Counted from the stretch's first letter, positions 34,823 to 44,464 are shown. The stretch: 64,000 nt of DNA from Paraburkholderia sp. HP33-1 (GCF_021390595.1 NZ_JAJEJR010000001.1:1426001-1490000), one strand, 5' to 3'. A program made the numbers and translations. The notes: generated from the letters alone by a model not told the origin.

Positions 34823-35320
34823 ATGGACATCGCTCACGATCTGCAGGTCATCGCCATTCAGGAAAAGACCCTCGTGTTTCCCCGTTTCGATCCCGACCGC
34901 GCATGGCAAGTCGGCGCCTATCTGCACGAGGTCGCGAAGGCGCGCGGCATTGCCGCCGCGATCGACGTGCGCACGTTCGGCCAGCCGCTGTTCTTCAGCC
35001 TGCTCGACGGCGCGACGCCGGACAACGTGGACTGGGCGCGCCGCAAGGGCAACACCGTCGCGCACTTTCGCCGCAGCTCGTACGCGATTGGTCTGAAAAT
35101 GCAACTCGCGGGCGCGACGCTCGCCGACAAGCACGGTCTGCCGGCCACGGAGTACGCATCGCACGGCGGTGCGTTCCCGCTGACGGTAGAAGGCGCAGGC
35201 GTGATCGGTTCGATCACGGTGTCCGGTCTGCCGCAGCGCGCCGATCATGAACTTGTAGTCGAAGCGCTGTGCGCGCATCTCGGTCACGACTACGGCAAGC
35301 TCGCACTGGCGAAGTCCTGA
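34823..35320 (+). CDS. UPF0303 / heme-degrading (GlcG-HbpS-like) domain protein
   Basis: 165 residues. The family pattern is visible as [62 protein letters not shown], then [39 protein letters not shown]. The fold is that of HbpS/GlcG and yeast YBR137W, small oligomeric proteins linked to heme or cofactor binding; the cellular role is unsettled. It stands alone between tRNA-fMet and a convergent lipoprotein gene. Confidence 0.82.
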   Translation: MDIAHDLQVIAIQEKTLVFPRFDPDRAWQVGAYLHEVAKARGIAAAIDVRTFGQPLFFSLLDGATPDNVDWARRKGNTVAHFRRSSYAIGLKMQLAGATLADKHGLPATEYASHGGAFPLTVEGAGVIGSITVSGLPQRADHELVVEALCAHLGHDYGKLALAKS

Positions 35321-35398
35321 CGCGATGCGCTTACCCCCCGTATGCGCGGCTCGCGCCCGCGCAAGCCGCCGTGATTGCCGCACGGAACGTGGGTCGGC

Positions 35399-35788
35399 TT
35401 ACTTGCAGCGCACGATCATCGAGCGGTTTTTCACGTTCGCCGACACGACGTTCGTGACGCTGCCGCCGGCGGCGCCGCCTTCGTCGTTATCCTTCGACAC
35501 GATGTCGTAACCGGTCGCGCCGCAGGCCTTGCCCGCCTGCACGTAGCACGAAGCCCAGCTCGAGCCTGCGTCGGCACCGCTGCAATTCACCGCGAAGCCG
35601 GTCTGGCCGTTCGGCAGATTGATCAGCGTGGTCGTGTTCGACGACGCGCAGCCGCCCAGTCCCGCGGCGAGCAGCAGGGCGGCGGGCAATGCAGCCGACA
35701 GCGACGCGCGACGCACGAGGGCAAGCGCGGCGCTGGATCGAAGGCGGTGGAATCGGCCGGCGCGCCGCGGTTGCGTCGTGAAATACAT
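35399..35788 (-). CDS. Hypothetical lipoprotein
   Basis: 129 residues from the second of two in-frame ATGs (35788), which has AAAGGA nine bases upstream. A long basic N-terminus is followed by SLSAALPAALLLAAGLGGCASS, a signal peptidase II site with lipobox LGGC. The mature part is short with four more Cys residues (AVNCSG, WASCYVQ, KACGATG, IVRCK), possibly two disulfides, and ends RSMIVRCK. Probably membrane-anchored in the periplasm. Pattern GYDIVSKDN near the C-terminus is shared by small Burkholderiaceae lipoproteins; no function known. Confidence 0.75.
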   Translation of the reverse strand: MYFTTQPRRAGRFHRLRSSAALALVRRASLSAALPAALLLAAGLGGCASSNTTTLINLPNGQTGFAVNCSGADAGSSWASCYVQAGKACGATGYDIVSKDNDEGGAAGGSVTNVVSANVKNRSMIVRCK

Positions 35789-35878
35789 CGTGTTGGGTCC
35801 TTTCATTCAGATAGAGGGTTTTGCCGGGGAGACACCGGCGAGGGCAGCGGAGCGTACGTTGACGGCGCGCGCCGCGGA

Positions 35879-36070
35879 TCAGGGCGCTTCCACCGTGATG
35901 CCCGCCGCGCTGACGATCCGCCGGGCTTCCACGCCTTCTTCAGTGGCCGCGTCTTCCCAGATGCTGATCGCTTTCGGGATGTCGATGTCGTGACTTTCGG
36001 CGTACGCAAACCAGTGGTTCGCCGCATCCGGCTCGGACAGTTCGTGATTCTGCAGAAAATATTTTCCCAT
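35879..36070 (-). CDS. Small hypothetical protein (63 aa)
   Basis: Begins MGKYFLQNHELSEPDAANHW and continues with FAYAESHDIDIPKAISIWEDAATEEG. Acidic, probably helical and soluble. The open frame goes farther upstream, but that part is Arg-rich and shadow-like; ATG 36070 marks where acidic, protein-like composition begins. Followed downstream by the lipoprotein gene on the same strand, 90 bases away. No family recognised. Confidence 0.55.
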   Translation of the reverse strand: MGKYFLQNHELSEPDAANHWFAYAESHDIDIPKAISIWEDAATEEGVEARRIVSAAGITVEAP

Positions 36071-36296
36071 ATTGTGCTCGCTGGACTCGAAATGGCGTCG
36101 TAACAGGAACGAATTCGACAGCACGGAACATGCCATCGTGGCGGTTCGACCGGCGCGCACGGCAGAAGTGCGATACGACGCCTGCGCGGTGCGGGCGCTC
36201 GCCTCGCGAGCCGAACTTATCGCGCTGCGGCGCGCCTTATCGCTATGGCGTCGTCGCGACTGGCGCCAACTTCCCAACCGCAAGAGGAGGATGAAT

Positions 36297-36596
36297 ATGG
36301 CTGAACGGGTGAGTGGCCCTTATCGCGGCTATTACATCAGCGCCACCGCGCGCCTCGTCCCGGGGGGCAACGCTTCGGGCGCGTCGGGCTCGACGGTCGA
36401 CGACGCGCACGCCCCTGCGGGTGGTACTTACGTCGGTTCGGTCAGTCTCGCCGAACTTGGTCCGGACGATCCGCATCGGATGGAAACGCTGCTGGAACTC
36501 GGCGATTGGCAACGGTTCGGCAGCGAAGAAGAGGCGCTCGCGTTCGTGGAACAGGCGGCGCGCGAGTATATAGACCGATTGCTGGATGGGCAGTGA
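36297..36596 (+). CDS. Small hypothetical protein (99 aa)
   Basis: Begins MAERVSGPYRGYYISATARLV; contains GGTYVGSVSLAELGPDDPHRMETL and a C-terminal amphipathic helix EEALAFVEQAAREYIDRL. Two ATGs lie six bases apart; 36297 is chosen as GGAGG sits six bases before it, whereas it abuts the first ATG. Soluble, acidic. Similar small proteins with a YYIxxxARL opening occur in Burkholderiaceae; function unknown. Confidence 0.75.
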   Translation: MAERVSGPYRGYYISATARLVPGGNASGASGSTVDDAHAPAGGTYVGSVSLAELGPDDPHRMETLLELGDWQRFGSEEEALAFVEQAAREYIDRLLDGQ

Positions 36597-36767
36597 GCAT
36601 CGCGGCGAGTCGCGTGCTGAGGGCTGACCGAAGCGCTCGACAAGGCGGCGCGCGCTGGACCGTGATCCGGCGGCGCGAGTACCATAGCGGGACCCGCGAG
36701 GATCGGCGGTGCGCTGCGGCCTTGCGCGCGTGCCACCTTCTCGCTGCTACCTTCTGACGAGGCGACA

Positions 36768-37052
36768 ATGGAAATCCGTTTTCCCGCAGACGCGCCCGCT
36801 TATCGCGACTCCAACCTGACCGTCGTCTTTTCCGCGTTGGTGAACGGTGAGGCGGTGCCGTGCGCGATCTCGGTCGAAGCGCTCGAGGATCATTTCGGCG
36901 CGCACGCCGAGGACCTCGAAGGCTGGCTGCGCGCGTTCGATGCGGGGCGGCCGCGTATCGAGGCCGTCGCGCGCGAGCATCTGCAGATCAGCAACGGCGC
37001 GCCGGTCCTGCTCAGGAGTGGCCACTTTCCGCCCGGGCAGATGGCTGGCTAG
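36768..37052 (+). CDS. DUF1488 family protein
   Basis: 94 residues with the DUF1488 pattern: a strand-rich start (EIRFPADAPAYRDSNLTVVFSALVNGEAVPCAISVEAL), the helix LEDHFGAHAEDLEGWLRAFDAGRPRIEAVAREHL and a Gly/Pro-rich C-terminus. Function unknown. It lies 170 bases after another small protein gene on the same strand and is convergent with the epimerase-like gene. Confidence 0.78.
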   Translation: MEIRFPADAPAYRDSNLTVVFSALVNGEAVPCAISVEALEDHFGAHAEDLEGWLRAFDAGRPRIEAVAREHLQISNGAPVLLRSGHFPPGQMAG

Positions 37053-37139
37053 CCGGATCTGCCGACAGACCATCGGCACGAGCGGCCGGGCGCTCGTCCA
37101 GCTGTTCGGTCTGCTTTCCACCCATGCATCGTCAACGCA

Positions 37140-38117
37140 TTACCGCTCATTCAGGCGCTCCAACACCACCTCGCGCGCCGCTTCGAAGCACCGTCTGATC
37201 CCTTCCCGATATGACGTCTTCCTGAGCGGCCCGATCAACGCTGCCAGCGCCGAATCATCGAGCACCACCGGCTCGGTCATCAGATAGTTCATCTCGACCA
37301 GTTCGCGCATCAGCGGATTGAAAAGCCCGAGCACGCGCAGCATGCCCTTACCGGCCACCATCAGCTTCGGCTCGCGGCCCGCGAGCGCGTATGCCTCGCG
37401 TGCCACCTCGCGCGGCGTGATCGTGCCGGCGCCCGCGAGGTGCCACCAGCGGCCGTACGCCTCGGGCGTGCGCGTGAGTTGTTCGACCACTGGACCGACG
37501 TCCGGCAGATAGATGAACTCGTGCGGCACATCGATGGGACCGAGCACCTGCGCGCGCCTGCCCGTAGCGGCGCCAACGAAGATATCGTGCAGCAGGCTGC
37601 GCTCGACGCCCGGTCCGTAGAAATCGGGCAGTCGCAACACCAGCGTTTCGAAACTGTTCCGGACATGCGCGGCCAGAACGAGCTTTTCCTGCGCAAGCCG
37701 CATGCGGCCCTTGAACGTGTGCGGTTCGCGCGGATGATCTTCACTGATCGGATTGCCGCGCGCGCGGCCGTACGGATACACGGTGCCGACCAGAATGAAG
37801 CGTTCGACGCCCGCCGCTGTCACGCCCGCGAGCGTTTTCTCCATCAACGGCGGGTGCTGCGCGAACTGGTCGTAAGGCACGCCAACGAGGTAGACGACGG
37901 TCTGCAGGCCGGCCGCCGCGGTGCGGATCGATGCGGGGTCGTCGGGGTTCCACGTGATGATTTCCGCGTGCGGGTCGTGACCGAAGGTCCGCTGAAGTGC
38001 CTCGCGTGAGCGGCCGACCACGCGATAGTCGCGGCCCGCCGCGCCAAGCGCGGCCCCGATGCTTTGACCAGCCGCGCCCGCGGCACCGAATAAACCGACC
38101 TTTCCCGTGGCTTGCAT
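37140..38117 (-). CDS. NAD-dependent epimerase/dehydratase family protein
   Basis: 325 residues, extended SDR type. The cofactor turn is GLFGAAGAAGQSIGAAL at the N-terminus; VVYLVGVPYDQF and FILVGTVYPYGRARG (with the YxxxR-like active-site region) follow, then ETLVLRLPDFYGPGVERSLLHDIF and LPDVGPVVEQLTRTP. Substrate unknown; it could act on sugar nucleotides or be a reductase of small carbonyls. It is divergent from a TetR gene with a clear operator in between, so this gene is probably the repressor's target. Confidence 0.85.
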   Translation of the reverse strand: MQATGKVGLFGAAGAAGQSIGAALGAAGRDYRVVGRSREALQRTFGHDPHAEIITWNPDDPASIRTAAAGLQTVVYLVGVPYDQFAQHPPLMEKTLAGVTAAGVERFILVGTVYPYGRARGNPISEDHPREPHTFKGRMRLAQEKLVLAAHVRNSFETLVLRLPDFYGPGVERSLLHDIFVGAATGRRAQVLGPIDVPHEFIYLPDVGPVVEQLTRTPEAYGRWWHLAGAGTITPREVAREAYALAGREPKLMVAGKGMLRVLGLFNPLMRELVEMNYLMTEPVVLDDSALAALIGPLRKTSYREGIRRCFEAAREVVLERLNER

Positions 38118-38192
38118 GACGACTCCCTGAGGTGGCGGCGCGACGTCGTCGCGTGACCCTGTGGCTTCGGAAATTAACAGATGAATATTTAA

Positions 38193-38219
38193 TGAACATC
38201 GTTCAGTAAACGGTGTTCA
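38193..38219. promoter_or_regulatory. Putative TetR operator
   Basis: TGAACATCGTT (38193-38203) and AACGGTGTTCA (38209-38219) form an inverted repeat, ten of eleven positions matching, with the five-base spacer CAGTA. It lies in the 146-base gap between the divergent epimerase-like gene and the TetR gene, and resembles operators of AcrR/TetR-type repressors. Binding is inferred. Confidence 0.7.
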
Positions 38220-38263
38220 GTTTAATTTGACTTTTCAGTTTGTCAATCTGAAAATTACGAGTC

Positions 38264-39055
38264 ATGGGAATCGCCGAACGAAAAAACCGCCAGAAGCAGG
38301 CACTGCGCGAACGCATCCTCGATGCCGCGCGGCGCATCGTCGTGCGCGAGGGCTTTGCCGCGCTGTCGATGCGCAAGATCGCCGACGCGATCGAATATTC
38401 GCCCGCCACGTTGTATCTGCATTTCGCGAGTCGCGACGACATCGCGCGGGCCTTGTGCGCGGAGGGTTACGCGCAGTTGCTCGCGACCTTCGTGCCGCTG
38501 GTGCAAATCGCCGATCCCGCCGAACGGCTGAAGGCGCTCGGGCGCGCGTACGTCGCGTTCGGCGTCGAGCATCCGGAAACGTACCGGCTGATTTTCATGG
38601 AGGATCCGAGCTATACCGGCGCGGCGCTGGGTGGTGCGGTGGGCGTTGGCAAAAACGACGGTAACGCGGCTGAGCTCAGCGCCAACGCCCGGACAGGTCA
38701 TTCAACCACCGCCCCGGGCAACGCCGTCGGCGAGGCCGACGAGGACCCCGGCGACGCCGCGCTGCACATCATGATCGAAGCGCTCGGCGAACTGCGCGCC
38801 GCGGGGCGTCTATCGGCGTCGGTGGCATCGATCGAACTGGCTGTCTGGGCCGAGGCGTTGTGGGCGAGTTTGCATGGCATCGTCGCGCTGTATCTCACGT
38901 GTCCGGTGTTTCCTAGCGCGCCGCTCGACACGCTCGTCGGCGTGACCCTCGACGCGTGGCTCGGCGCACCGCAGACCGTGGAGGTGGCCGCATCGGCCGA
39001 CTCCACAGGCCCGACCCCCGAGCCTCCCACCAAACGCAAAGCGGCAGGCCCGTGA
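38264..39055 (+). CDS. TetR family transcriptional regulator
   Basis: 263 residues, longer than usual (about 200). The N-terminal helix-turn-helix (about 10-60) shows ALRERILDAARRIVVREGFAALSMRKIADAIEYSPATLYLHFASRDDIARAL, a textbook TetR domain. The ligand domain contains YRLIFMEDPSYTGAALGG; a low-complexity acidic insertion (about 125-165) and a Pro-rich tail explain the extra length. Probably represses itself and the divergent epimerase-like gene. The following enoyl-CoA hydratase-like gene begins 46 bases later and may be cotranscribed. Confidence 0.9.
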   Translation: MGIAERKNRQKQALRERILDAARRIVVREGFAALSMRKIADAIEYSPATLYLHFASRDDIARALCAEGYAQLLATFVPLVQIADPAERLKALGRAYVAFGVEHPETYRLIFMEDPSYTGAALGGAVGVGKNDGNAAELSANARTGHSTTAPGNAVGEADEDPGDAALHIMIEALGELRAAGRLSASVASIELAVWAEALWASLHGIVALYLTCPVFPSAPLDTLVGVTLDAWLGAPQTVEVAASADSTGPTPEPPTKRKAAGP

Positions 39056-39101
39056 TAACGTTCAGTTCCACCTCATCTCGTGCCGCCGGGCCCAGCTCGC
39101 C

Positions 39102-40238
39102 ATGTCCACGTCCGCCTCGCCCGCCGTCAGTGACGAAATCGCGACCCACGTAGCCAACCGCATCGGTTTCATCGAACTGGAACGGCCGAAAGCGCTGAAT
39201 GCGCTGTCGACCGGCATGATCCGCGCGATCCACGCGGCGCTCGACCAGTGGCGGGAGGCCCCCGAGGTGCTGGCCGTCATCGTGCGCAGCCGGCACGCGC
39301 GCGCATTCTGCGCGGGCGCCGACCTCCGCTTCCTGTACGAGGCGGCGCAACGCGGCGACCAGCAGGCGCGCGACACCTTCTTCAGCGAGGAATACCGCCT
39401 CAATCACGCGATCTTCACGTACCCGAAGCCGTATATCGCGTTGATGACCGGCATCGTGATGGGCGGCGGCATGGGTATTTCGCAAGGCGCGCATCGCACC
39501 GGCGGTCTGCGCGTCGTCACGCAATCGACGCAGATGGCGATGCCCGAAACGCGCATCGGCTTGTTTCCCGACGTCGGCGCGAGCTGGTTTCTCGCGCGTA
39601 CGCCCGGCGCGATCGGCCGTTACCTGGCCATGACCGGCGAGACGATCGGCTCGGCCGACGCGTTGTACGCGGGCCTTGCCGATGCCTATATCGACGACGA
39701 GGCGTTGCCCGCGCTGATCGACACGTTGCGCCGCGAACCGTTCGAGCGCGACGCGGATGTGGTTGCGTGCATCGAGCGCGAGACGCGCGCGTATCAGGTC
39801 GCGCCGCGGCCCGAGGATAGCGCGCTTGCGAAGGCGCGTACGCTGATCGACCGGCATTTCGCGTTAGCTGACGTCGCGCGGATTTTCGTGTCGCTCGAAC
39901 AGGAACGCGAGCGCGGCGGTGAGGCGGCGGAGTGGGCCGATCAGACGATCGCGGTGCTGCGCGAACGCTCGCCGCTATCGATGGCGGTCTCGCTCGAAGT
40001 GGTCACGCGCGCCGAAGGGCCGATGGCCGACGTGCTGCGCGTCGATCTCGATCTGACGCGCTCGAGCTTTCTGCTCGGCGATACGGTGGAAGGGATTCGC
40101 GCGCGCATCATCGACAAGGACAACGCGCCGCGCTGGCGTTTCGCGCGCGTCGAGGACGTCAACCCGGCCGATGTGGAGAAGATGTTCGAGAGCCCGTGGC
40201 CGGCGAACGAGCATCCGCTGCGCGCGCTGCGCGGCTGA
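39102..40238 (+). CDS. 3-hydroxyisobutyryl-CoA hydrolase / enoyl-CoA hydratase family protein
   Basis: 378 residues, crotonase fold, with the C-terminal extension that marks the hydrolase branch. Oxyanion-hole residues sit in AFCAGADLRFLYE and GIVMGGGMGISQG; MPETRIGLFPDVGASWFLAR carries the Glu and Asp used by 3-hydroxyisobutyryl-CoA hydrolases. It would release 3-hydroxyisobutyrate in valine degradation, but short enoyl-CoA hydratase activity is an alternative. No valine-pathway partners flank it. It follows the TetR gene on the same strand. Confidence 0.88.
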   Translation: MSTSASPAVSDEIATHVANRIGFIELERPKALNALSTGMIRAIHAALDQWREAPEVLAVIVRSRHARAFCAGADLRFLYEAAQRGDQQARDTFFSEEYRLNHAIFTYPKPYIALMTGIVMGGGMGISQGAHRTGGLRVVTQSTQMAMPETRIGLFPDVGASWFLARTPGAIGRYLAMTGETIGSADALYAGLADAYIDDEALPALIDTLRREPFERDADVVACIERETRAYQVAPRPEDSALAKARTLIDRHFALADVARIFVSLEQERERGGEAAEWADQTIAVLRERSPLSMAVSLEVVTRAEGPMADVLRVDLDLTRSSFLLGDTVEGIRARIIDKDNAPRWRFARVEDVNPADVEKMFESPWPANEHPLRALRG

Positions 40239-40300
40239 ACGCGCTACCCCACTATCCCGCCCGCGAATCTACACACTGCGCGAATTCAGGCGCGCCGCGC

Positions 40301-40726
40301 TTATTCCTCGGCCTCGCTTGCCATGAACGCTCGCATGAATACGAGCGCGCCCCAGCCCCACATCGCATTCGCGGCGAAGCCGACCGCGAGACGCGGCAGC
40401 ATGTTGCCGCTCGGCCAGATGCCGCGCAGTGGATCGACCACGAACACGCTCGCCGCCGTCAGCACGATGCCGCCGAACACGAACGCGGGGACCCACGGTG
40501 CGTGCCGGTGCGGCGCGACGCGCAGCAGCCAGGCCATCAGCACGGCCCAGCACGCGCTCCAGATTGCGTTCGCGATGAACTCAGGCAGGCCGAGCGGCAA
40601 AAACGGCGCAGTCGAAAAACCGCTGGGATCGATCATGCCGGCGGCATGCATCAGCGCCAGCGTCGATTCGCGAAAGAACAGTGAAGCCAGAAAACCGGCG
40701 ATGAACGGCAGAATAATTTTTTGCAT
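40301..40726 (-). CDS. Hypothetical integral membrane protein
   Basis: 141 residues with four predicted membrane segments (about 3-20, 42-68, 76-98, 110-135): LPFIAGFLASLFF, FIANAIWSACWAVLMAWLL, VPAFVFGGIVLTAASVFVV and VGFAANAMWGWGALVFM. The N-terminal LPFIAGFLASLFFRESTLALMH resembles small Burkholderiaceae inner-membrane proteins of unknown role. ATG at 40726 is preferred to the longer frame, whose extra part is not membrane-like. Confidence 0.7.
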   Translation of the reverse strand: MQKIILPFIAGFLASLFFRESTLALMHAAGMIDPSGFSTAPFLPLGLPEFIANAIWSACWAVLMAWLLRVAPHRHAPWVPAFVFGGIVLTAASVFVVDPLRGIWPSGNMLPRLAVGFAANAMWGWGALVFMRAFMASEAEE

Positions 40727-41136
40727 GCATTGCACCGGCATCGTACAGGCGACGCGAACCGCAAGACCTGTACCGGGAGATTGGAAACGAGCGCCATTAT
40801 ATCGACCGGGGTGGGGCCGGCCGGGCTCGCGTGTATAACGCGCAACATCCGTATGCGGTAGCGCCAGGCTAATCACGAAAGCGGAAATCCTAAGCTCAAA
40901 AAAATCGTTCAAAAGCCGCGGACCGCTCCATAGACTGTTTCCTCATGCAGACGGCGAGGGTGTCGCCGTCATCCGTTAAATCGGGCGCATCGCGCACACG
41001 CTGGTGGTCTGAGTCCACCGTCCGTTTTGCAATCCTTCAACACGTCGCAGCGCCTTGCCGGTTGCCGGCTCGATGCGCGCGGCCGGCGCTCGCGCGCATC
41101 GTTTTCATTCCGTCAAGAACAGGCAGGAGCAACTAC

Positions 41137-42297
41137 ATGAATGTGTTCTGGTTCATTCCGACTCACGGCGACAGCCGCTATCTCGGTACGTCCCAAGGCG
41201 CACGCGCAGCCGATTACGACTACTTCCGTCAGATCGCCGTCGCCGCCGATACGCTCGGCTACGAGGGCGTGCTGCTGCCGACTGGCCGTTCGTGCGAGGA
41301 CGCGTGGGTCGTCGCGTCGAGCCTGATTCCCGCGACGCAGCGGCTGAAGTTCCTCGTTGCGATTCGACCGGGACTGTCGTCACCCGGGCTCGCCGCCCGC
41401 ATGGCGGCGACGTTCGACCGACTGTCAAACGGGCGTCTGCTGATCAACGTGGTGACCGGTGGCGACGCGGCCGAGCTGGCCGGTGACGGCGTGTTCGTCG
41501 ATCACGACACGCGCTACGAAATCACCGACGAATTCCTGCATATCTGGCGCAAGCTGCTCGCGGCGTCGCACAGCAACGAAGCGATCGATTTCGACGGCAG
41601 GCATCTGCAGTCGAAGGGCGGCAAGGCGCTGTATCCGCCGGTTCAGAAGCCGCATCCGCCGCTGTGGTTCGGCGGCTCGTCGGCGGCTGCGCACGACATC
41701 GCGGCCGAGCACATCGACACCTATCTGACGTGGGGCGAGCCGCCCGATGCGGTCGCCAAAAAGATCGCCGACATGCGCGCGCGCGCTGCGGCGCGCGGCC
41801 GGCAGATCCGCTTCGGCATCCGCCTGCATGTGATCGTGCGCGAGACCGAGGAAGAAGCGTGGGCCGCCGCCGACAAGCTGATCAGCAAGCTCGATGACCA
41901 CACGGTCGCGCGTGCGCAGGCCTCGTTCGCGAAGATGGATTCGGACGGGCAGCGCCGCATGGCCGCGCTGCACGGCGGCAAGCGCGGCGGGCGCGAGCAG
42001 CTCGAGGTGTATCCGAACCTTTGGGCGGGCGTCGGGCTCGTGCGCGGCGGCGCGGGCACCGCGCTGGTCGGCAGCCCGGAGCAGGTGGCCGTGCGCATGA
42101 AGGAATACGCGGCGCTCGGCATCGAGACGTTCATCCTGTCGGGCTATCCCCACCTCGAGGAATCCTATCGTTTCGCCGAGCTCGTGTTTCCGCTGCTGCC
42201 GCGACGACTCAGCAAGGTGGCCAACGGGCCGTTGTCAGGGCCGTTCGGCGAGATCGTCGGCACCAGCTATCTGCCGAAGGTGGCGAGCGCGAGTTGA
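41137..42297 (+). CDS. ssuD: FMNH2-dependent alkanesulfonate monooxygenase
   Basis: 386 residues, usual SsuD length. Using reduced FMN from an NAD(P)H:FMN reductase, it desulfonates C2-C10 alkanesulfonates to aldehyde and sulfite, supplying sulfur. Bacterial luciferase TIM-barrel with [15 protein letters not shown] at the start (conserved His), [40 protein letters not shown] and the C-terminal [28 protein letters not shown] lies eight bases before the ATG; the longer open frame upstream is not similar. It heads ssuDCB. No ssuA binding-protein gene or ssuE precedes it here. Confidence 0.95.
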   Translation: MNVFWFIPTHGDSRYLGTSQGARAADYDYFRQIAVAADTLGYEGVLLPTGRSCEDAWVVASSLIPATQRLKFLVAIRPGLSSPGLAARMAATFDRLSNGRLLINVVTGGDAAELAGDGVFVDHDTRYEITDEFLHIWRKLLAASHSNEAIDFDGRHLQSKGGKALYPPVQKPHPPLWFGGSSAAAHDIAAEHIDTYLTWGEPPDAVAKKIADMRARAAARGRQIRFGIRLHVIVRETEEEAWAAADKLISKLDDHTVARAQASFAKMDSDGQRRMAALHGGKRGGREQLEVYPNLWAGVGLVRGGAGTALVGSPEQVAVRMKEYAALGIETFILSGYPHLEESYRFAELVFPLLPRRLSKVANGPLSGPFGEIVGTSYLPKVASAS

Positions 42298-42339
42298 GCG
42301 CGCTCGCTCGACGATCGACAGGCAAGGAGAAAAACCAAC

Positions 42340-43188
42340 ATGAGTGACACTACCTTGAGCGCGGCAGCGGGGGCAATCCCGAGGGCCGCGACCGCGACGC
42401 GCGCTGCCGCGCTGCGCCGCCTCGGCGCGCATCTGCTGCCGTGGCTAGCGCCCATCTTGATCCTGCTCGCGTGGGAATTCGCCGCGCGTAGCGGCGCGCT
42501 GTCGACACGCGTGCTGCCCGAACCGCTCGCGGTCGTGAAGGCCGCCTGGTCGCTGATCCAGTCCGGCGAAATGTGGGCGGACGTGAAGGTCAGCACGTGG
42601 CGTGCGGTGTCGGGCTTCGCGATCGGCGGGGGCATCGGTCTCGTGCTTGGACTCGCGACGGGTCTCTTCAAACCCGCGGAAATCGTGCTCGATTCGACTG
42701 TGCAGATGATCCGCAACATCCCCGCGCTCGCGATGATTCCGCTCGTGATCCTGTGGTTCGGCATCGAGGAGGAAGCGAAGGTGTTCCTTGTCGCGCTCGG
42801 CGTGTTTTTCCCGGTCTACGTGAACACGTTCCACGGTATCCGTTCGGTCGATGCGAACCTGATCGAGATGGCGCGCAGCTATGGCGTCAAGGGCATCGCG
42901 CTGTACCGCCACGTGATTCTGCCGGGCGCGCTGCCGTCGATTCTGGTGGGTGTGCGCTTCGCGTTCGGGCTGATGTGGGTCATGCTGATCGTCGCCGAGA
43001 CCATCTCCGCGCAATCGGGCATCGGCTACATGACGATGAACGCACGCGAATTCCTGCAAACCGATGTGGTGGTGGTCGGCATTCTGCTGTACGCGGCGCT
43101 CGGCAAACTCGCGGACATGCTCGCGAAGAGCCTCGAGCGCGTGTCGCTGCGCTGGCATCCGGCCTATCAGCGAGGAGCAAAAGCATGA
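42340..43188 (+). CDS. ssuC: Aliphatic sulfonate ABC transporter permease
   Basis: 282 residues with six membrane segments. [25 protein letters not shown] begins the family domain, [80 protein letters not shown] is the conserved core including the ATPase-contact loop ([29 protein letters not shown]). Inner-membrane channel importing sulfonates. Ends with an ATGA overlap into ssuB. Confidence 0.95.
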   Translation: MSDTTLSAAAGAIPRAATATRAAALRRLGAHLLPWLAPILILLAWEFAARSGALSTRVLPEPLAVVKAAWSLIQSGEMWADVKVSTWRAVSGFAIGGGIGLVLGLATGLFKPAEIVLDSTVQMIRNIPALAMIPLVILWFGIEEEAKVFLVALGVFFPVYVNTFHGIRSVDANLIEMARSYGVKGIALYRHVILPGALPSILVGVRFAFGLMWVMLIVAETISAQSGIGYMTMNAREFLQTDVVVVGILLYAALGKLADMLAKSLERVSLRWHPAYQRGAKA

Positions 43189-44192
43189 GTGCAACGACGC
43201 TATCGACGGCGTTCGGCGGCATCGCGGGCAGCGATCTCGAAGCCGAACTCGCGCAGCCGCGGGTCGCGGATCACGACGCGAATGAGGCGTCGGAGGTTGA
43301 GCGGGAGGGGGCGGCTGTGGCGCCTCACGGATTGCAATTCGCCGACGCGCTCGTGCGCAATGACGCGCGCTCCGCGAGCGACTACGCGGTGCAATTGCGC
43401 GACGTCGGCAAGCGCTATGGCGAGCGGGAGGTGCTGTCGGGCTTCGATCTGTCGATCGAGCGGGGCAGCTTCGTCGCGATCGTCGGCCGCAGCGGCTGCG
43501 GTAAGTCGACCTTGCTGCGGCTCATTGCGGGTCTCGAAGATGCCAGCTCGGGCGTGCTCGAAAAGCGCGCCGGGAACGGCGGTCCGCTCGACACCCGCAT
43601 CATGTTTCAGGATGCGCGTCTGCTGCCGTGGAAAAGCGTGCTGCAGAACGTGATGCTCGGCATCAGCCGTGGCGCGCGCGACGATGCGCGCGCGGTGCTC
43701 GCCGAAGTCGGCCTGCTCGAACGCGCGAACGACTGGCCCGCGCAACTATCGGGCGGCCAGCGGCAGCGCGTCGCGCTCGCGCGGGCGCTCGTGCATCGTC
43801 CGCAATTGCTGCTGCTCGACGAGCCGCTCGGCGCGCTCGATGCGCTAACGCGCATTGAAATGCACACGCTGATCGAACGGCTGTGGCGCGAACATCGCTT
43901 CACTGCGCTGCTCGTTACGCACGATGTGCACGAAGCGGTCGCGCTCGGCGACCGGATTCTGCTGATCGAGGAAGGCCGCATCGCACTCGATCAGCCGGTC
44001 GCGCTCGCGCGGCCGCGCGCGCGGGCGTCGGCGGGCTTCGCCGCGCTCGAAGACCACGTGCTGCAACGCGTGCTGAAGAGCGCGCCGAACGACGACACGC
44101 TCGCGCATCGCGCGTATGAGCCCTACGACCCGTACGGCTTGCCCGAACCGGGCCGTCTCACGCGGCCGACCGACGTGCGCTGGGCCGTCTGA
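43185..44192 (+). CDS. ssuB: Aliphatic sulfonate ABC transporter ATP-binding protein
   Basis: 335 residues, longer than typical SsuB (about 255-270): there is a ~68-residue low-similarity N-terminal extension and a ~35-residue Pro/Tyr-rich C-terminal tail. The ATPase core has Walker [10 protein letters not shown] (101-109), signature [15 protein letters not shown], Walker [13 protein letters not shown] and the H-loop [23 protein letters not shown] (Q-loop) is typical of the nitrate/sulfonate/taurine group. GAGGAG lies upstream of the ATG, which overlaps the ssuC stop. It energises sulfonate import. Confidence 0.95.
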   Translation: MSATTLSTAFGGIAGSDLEAELAQPRVADHDANEASEVEREGAAVAPHGLQFADALVRNDARSASDYAVQLRDVGKRYGEREVLSGFDLSIERGSFVAIVGRSGCGKSTLLRLIAGLEDASSGVLEKRAGNGGPLDTRIMFQDARLLPWKSVLQNVMLGISRGARDDARAVLAEVGLLERANDWPAQLSGGQRQRVALARALVHRPQLLLLDEPLGALDALTRIEMHTLIERLWREHRFTALLVTHDVHEAVALGDRILLIEEGRIALDQPVALARPRARASAGFAALEDHVLQRVLKSAPNDDTLAHRAYEPYDPYGLPEPGRLTRPTDVRWAV

Positions 44193-44248
44193 GTTTTCAA
44201 ACGAATCGATCTGTTCTGTTATCAACTGCTACTGTGGAGTTATCTGAA

Positions 44249-44464
44249 ATGGGCATTTCCGCTATCAACGTGCGCAATCAGTTCAAAGGCAAGGTGAAGG
44301 AAATCATTCGCGGCTCGGTAGTATCCGAAGTCGATGTGGAGACGCCGTTCGGCATCGTCACGTCGGTGATCACGACGCGCTCGGTCGACGAGCTCGAACT
44401 GAAAGTCGGCTCGGAGGTGGTCGCGCTCGTGAAGTCGACCGAGGTGTCGATCGCGCGCCTCTGA
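44249..44464 (+). CDS. ssuF: TOBE-domain molybdopterin-binding-like protein (SsuF-type)
   Basis: 71 residues that are a single TOBE (Mop) domain: ISAINVRNQFKGKVKEIIRGSVVSEVDVETPFGIVTSVITTRSVDELELKVGSEVVALVKSTEVSIA split by standard strands. Mop proteins bind molybdate; in sulfur-scavenging operons of Pseudomonas the homologue SsuF is needed for sulfonate use. ATG at 44249 (GGAG nine bases upstream) is preferred to a GTG at 44234. It is the last gene of the ssu operon, 56 bases after ssuB. Confidence 0.88.
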   Translation: MGISAINVRNQFKGKVKEIIRGSVVSEVDVETPFGIVTSVITTRSVDELELKVGSEVVALVKSTEVSIARL

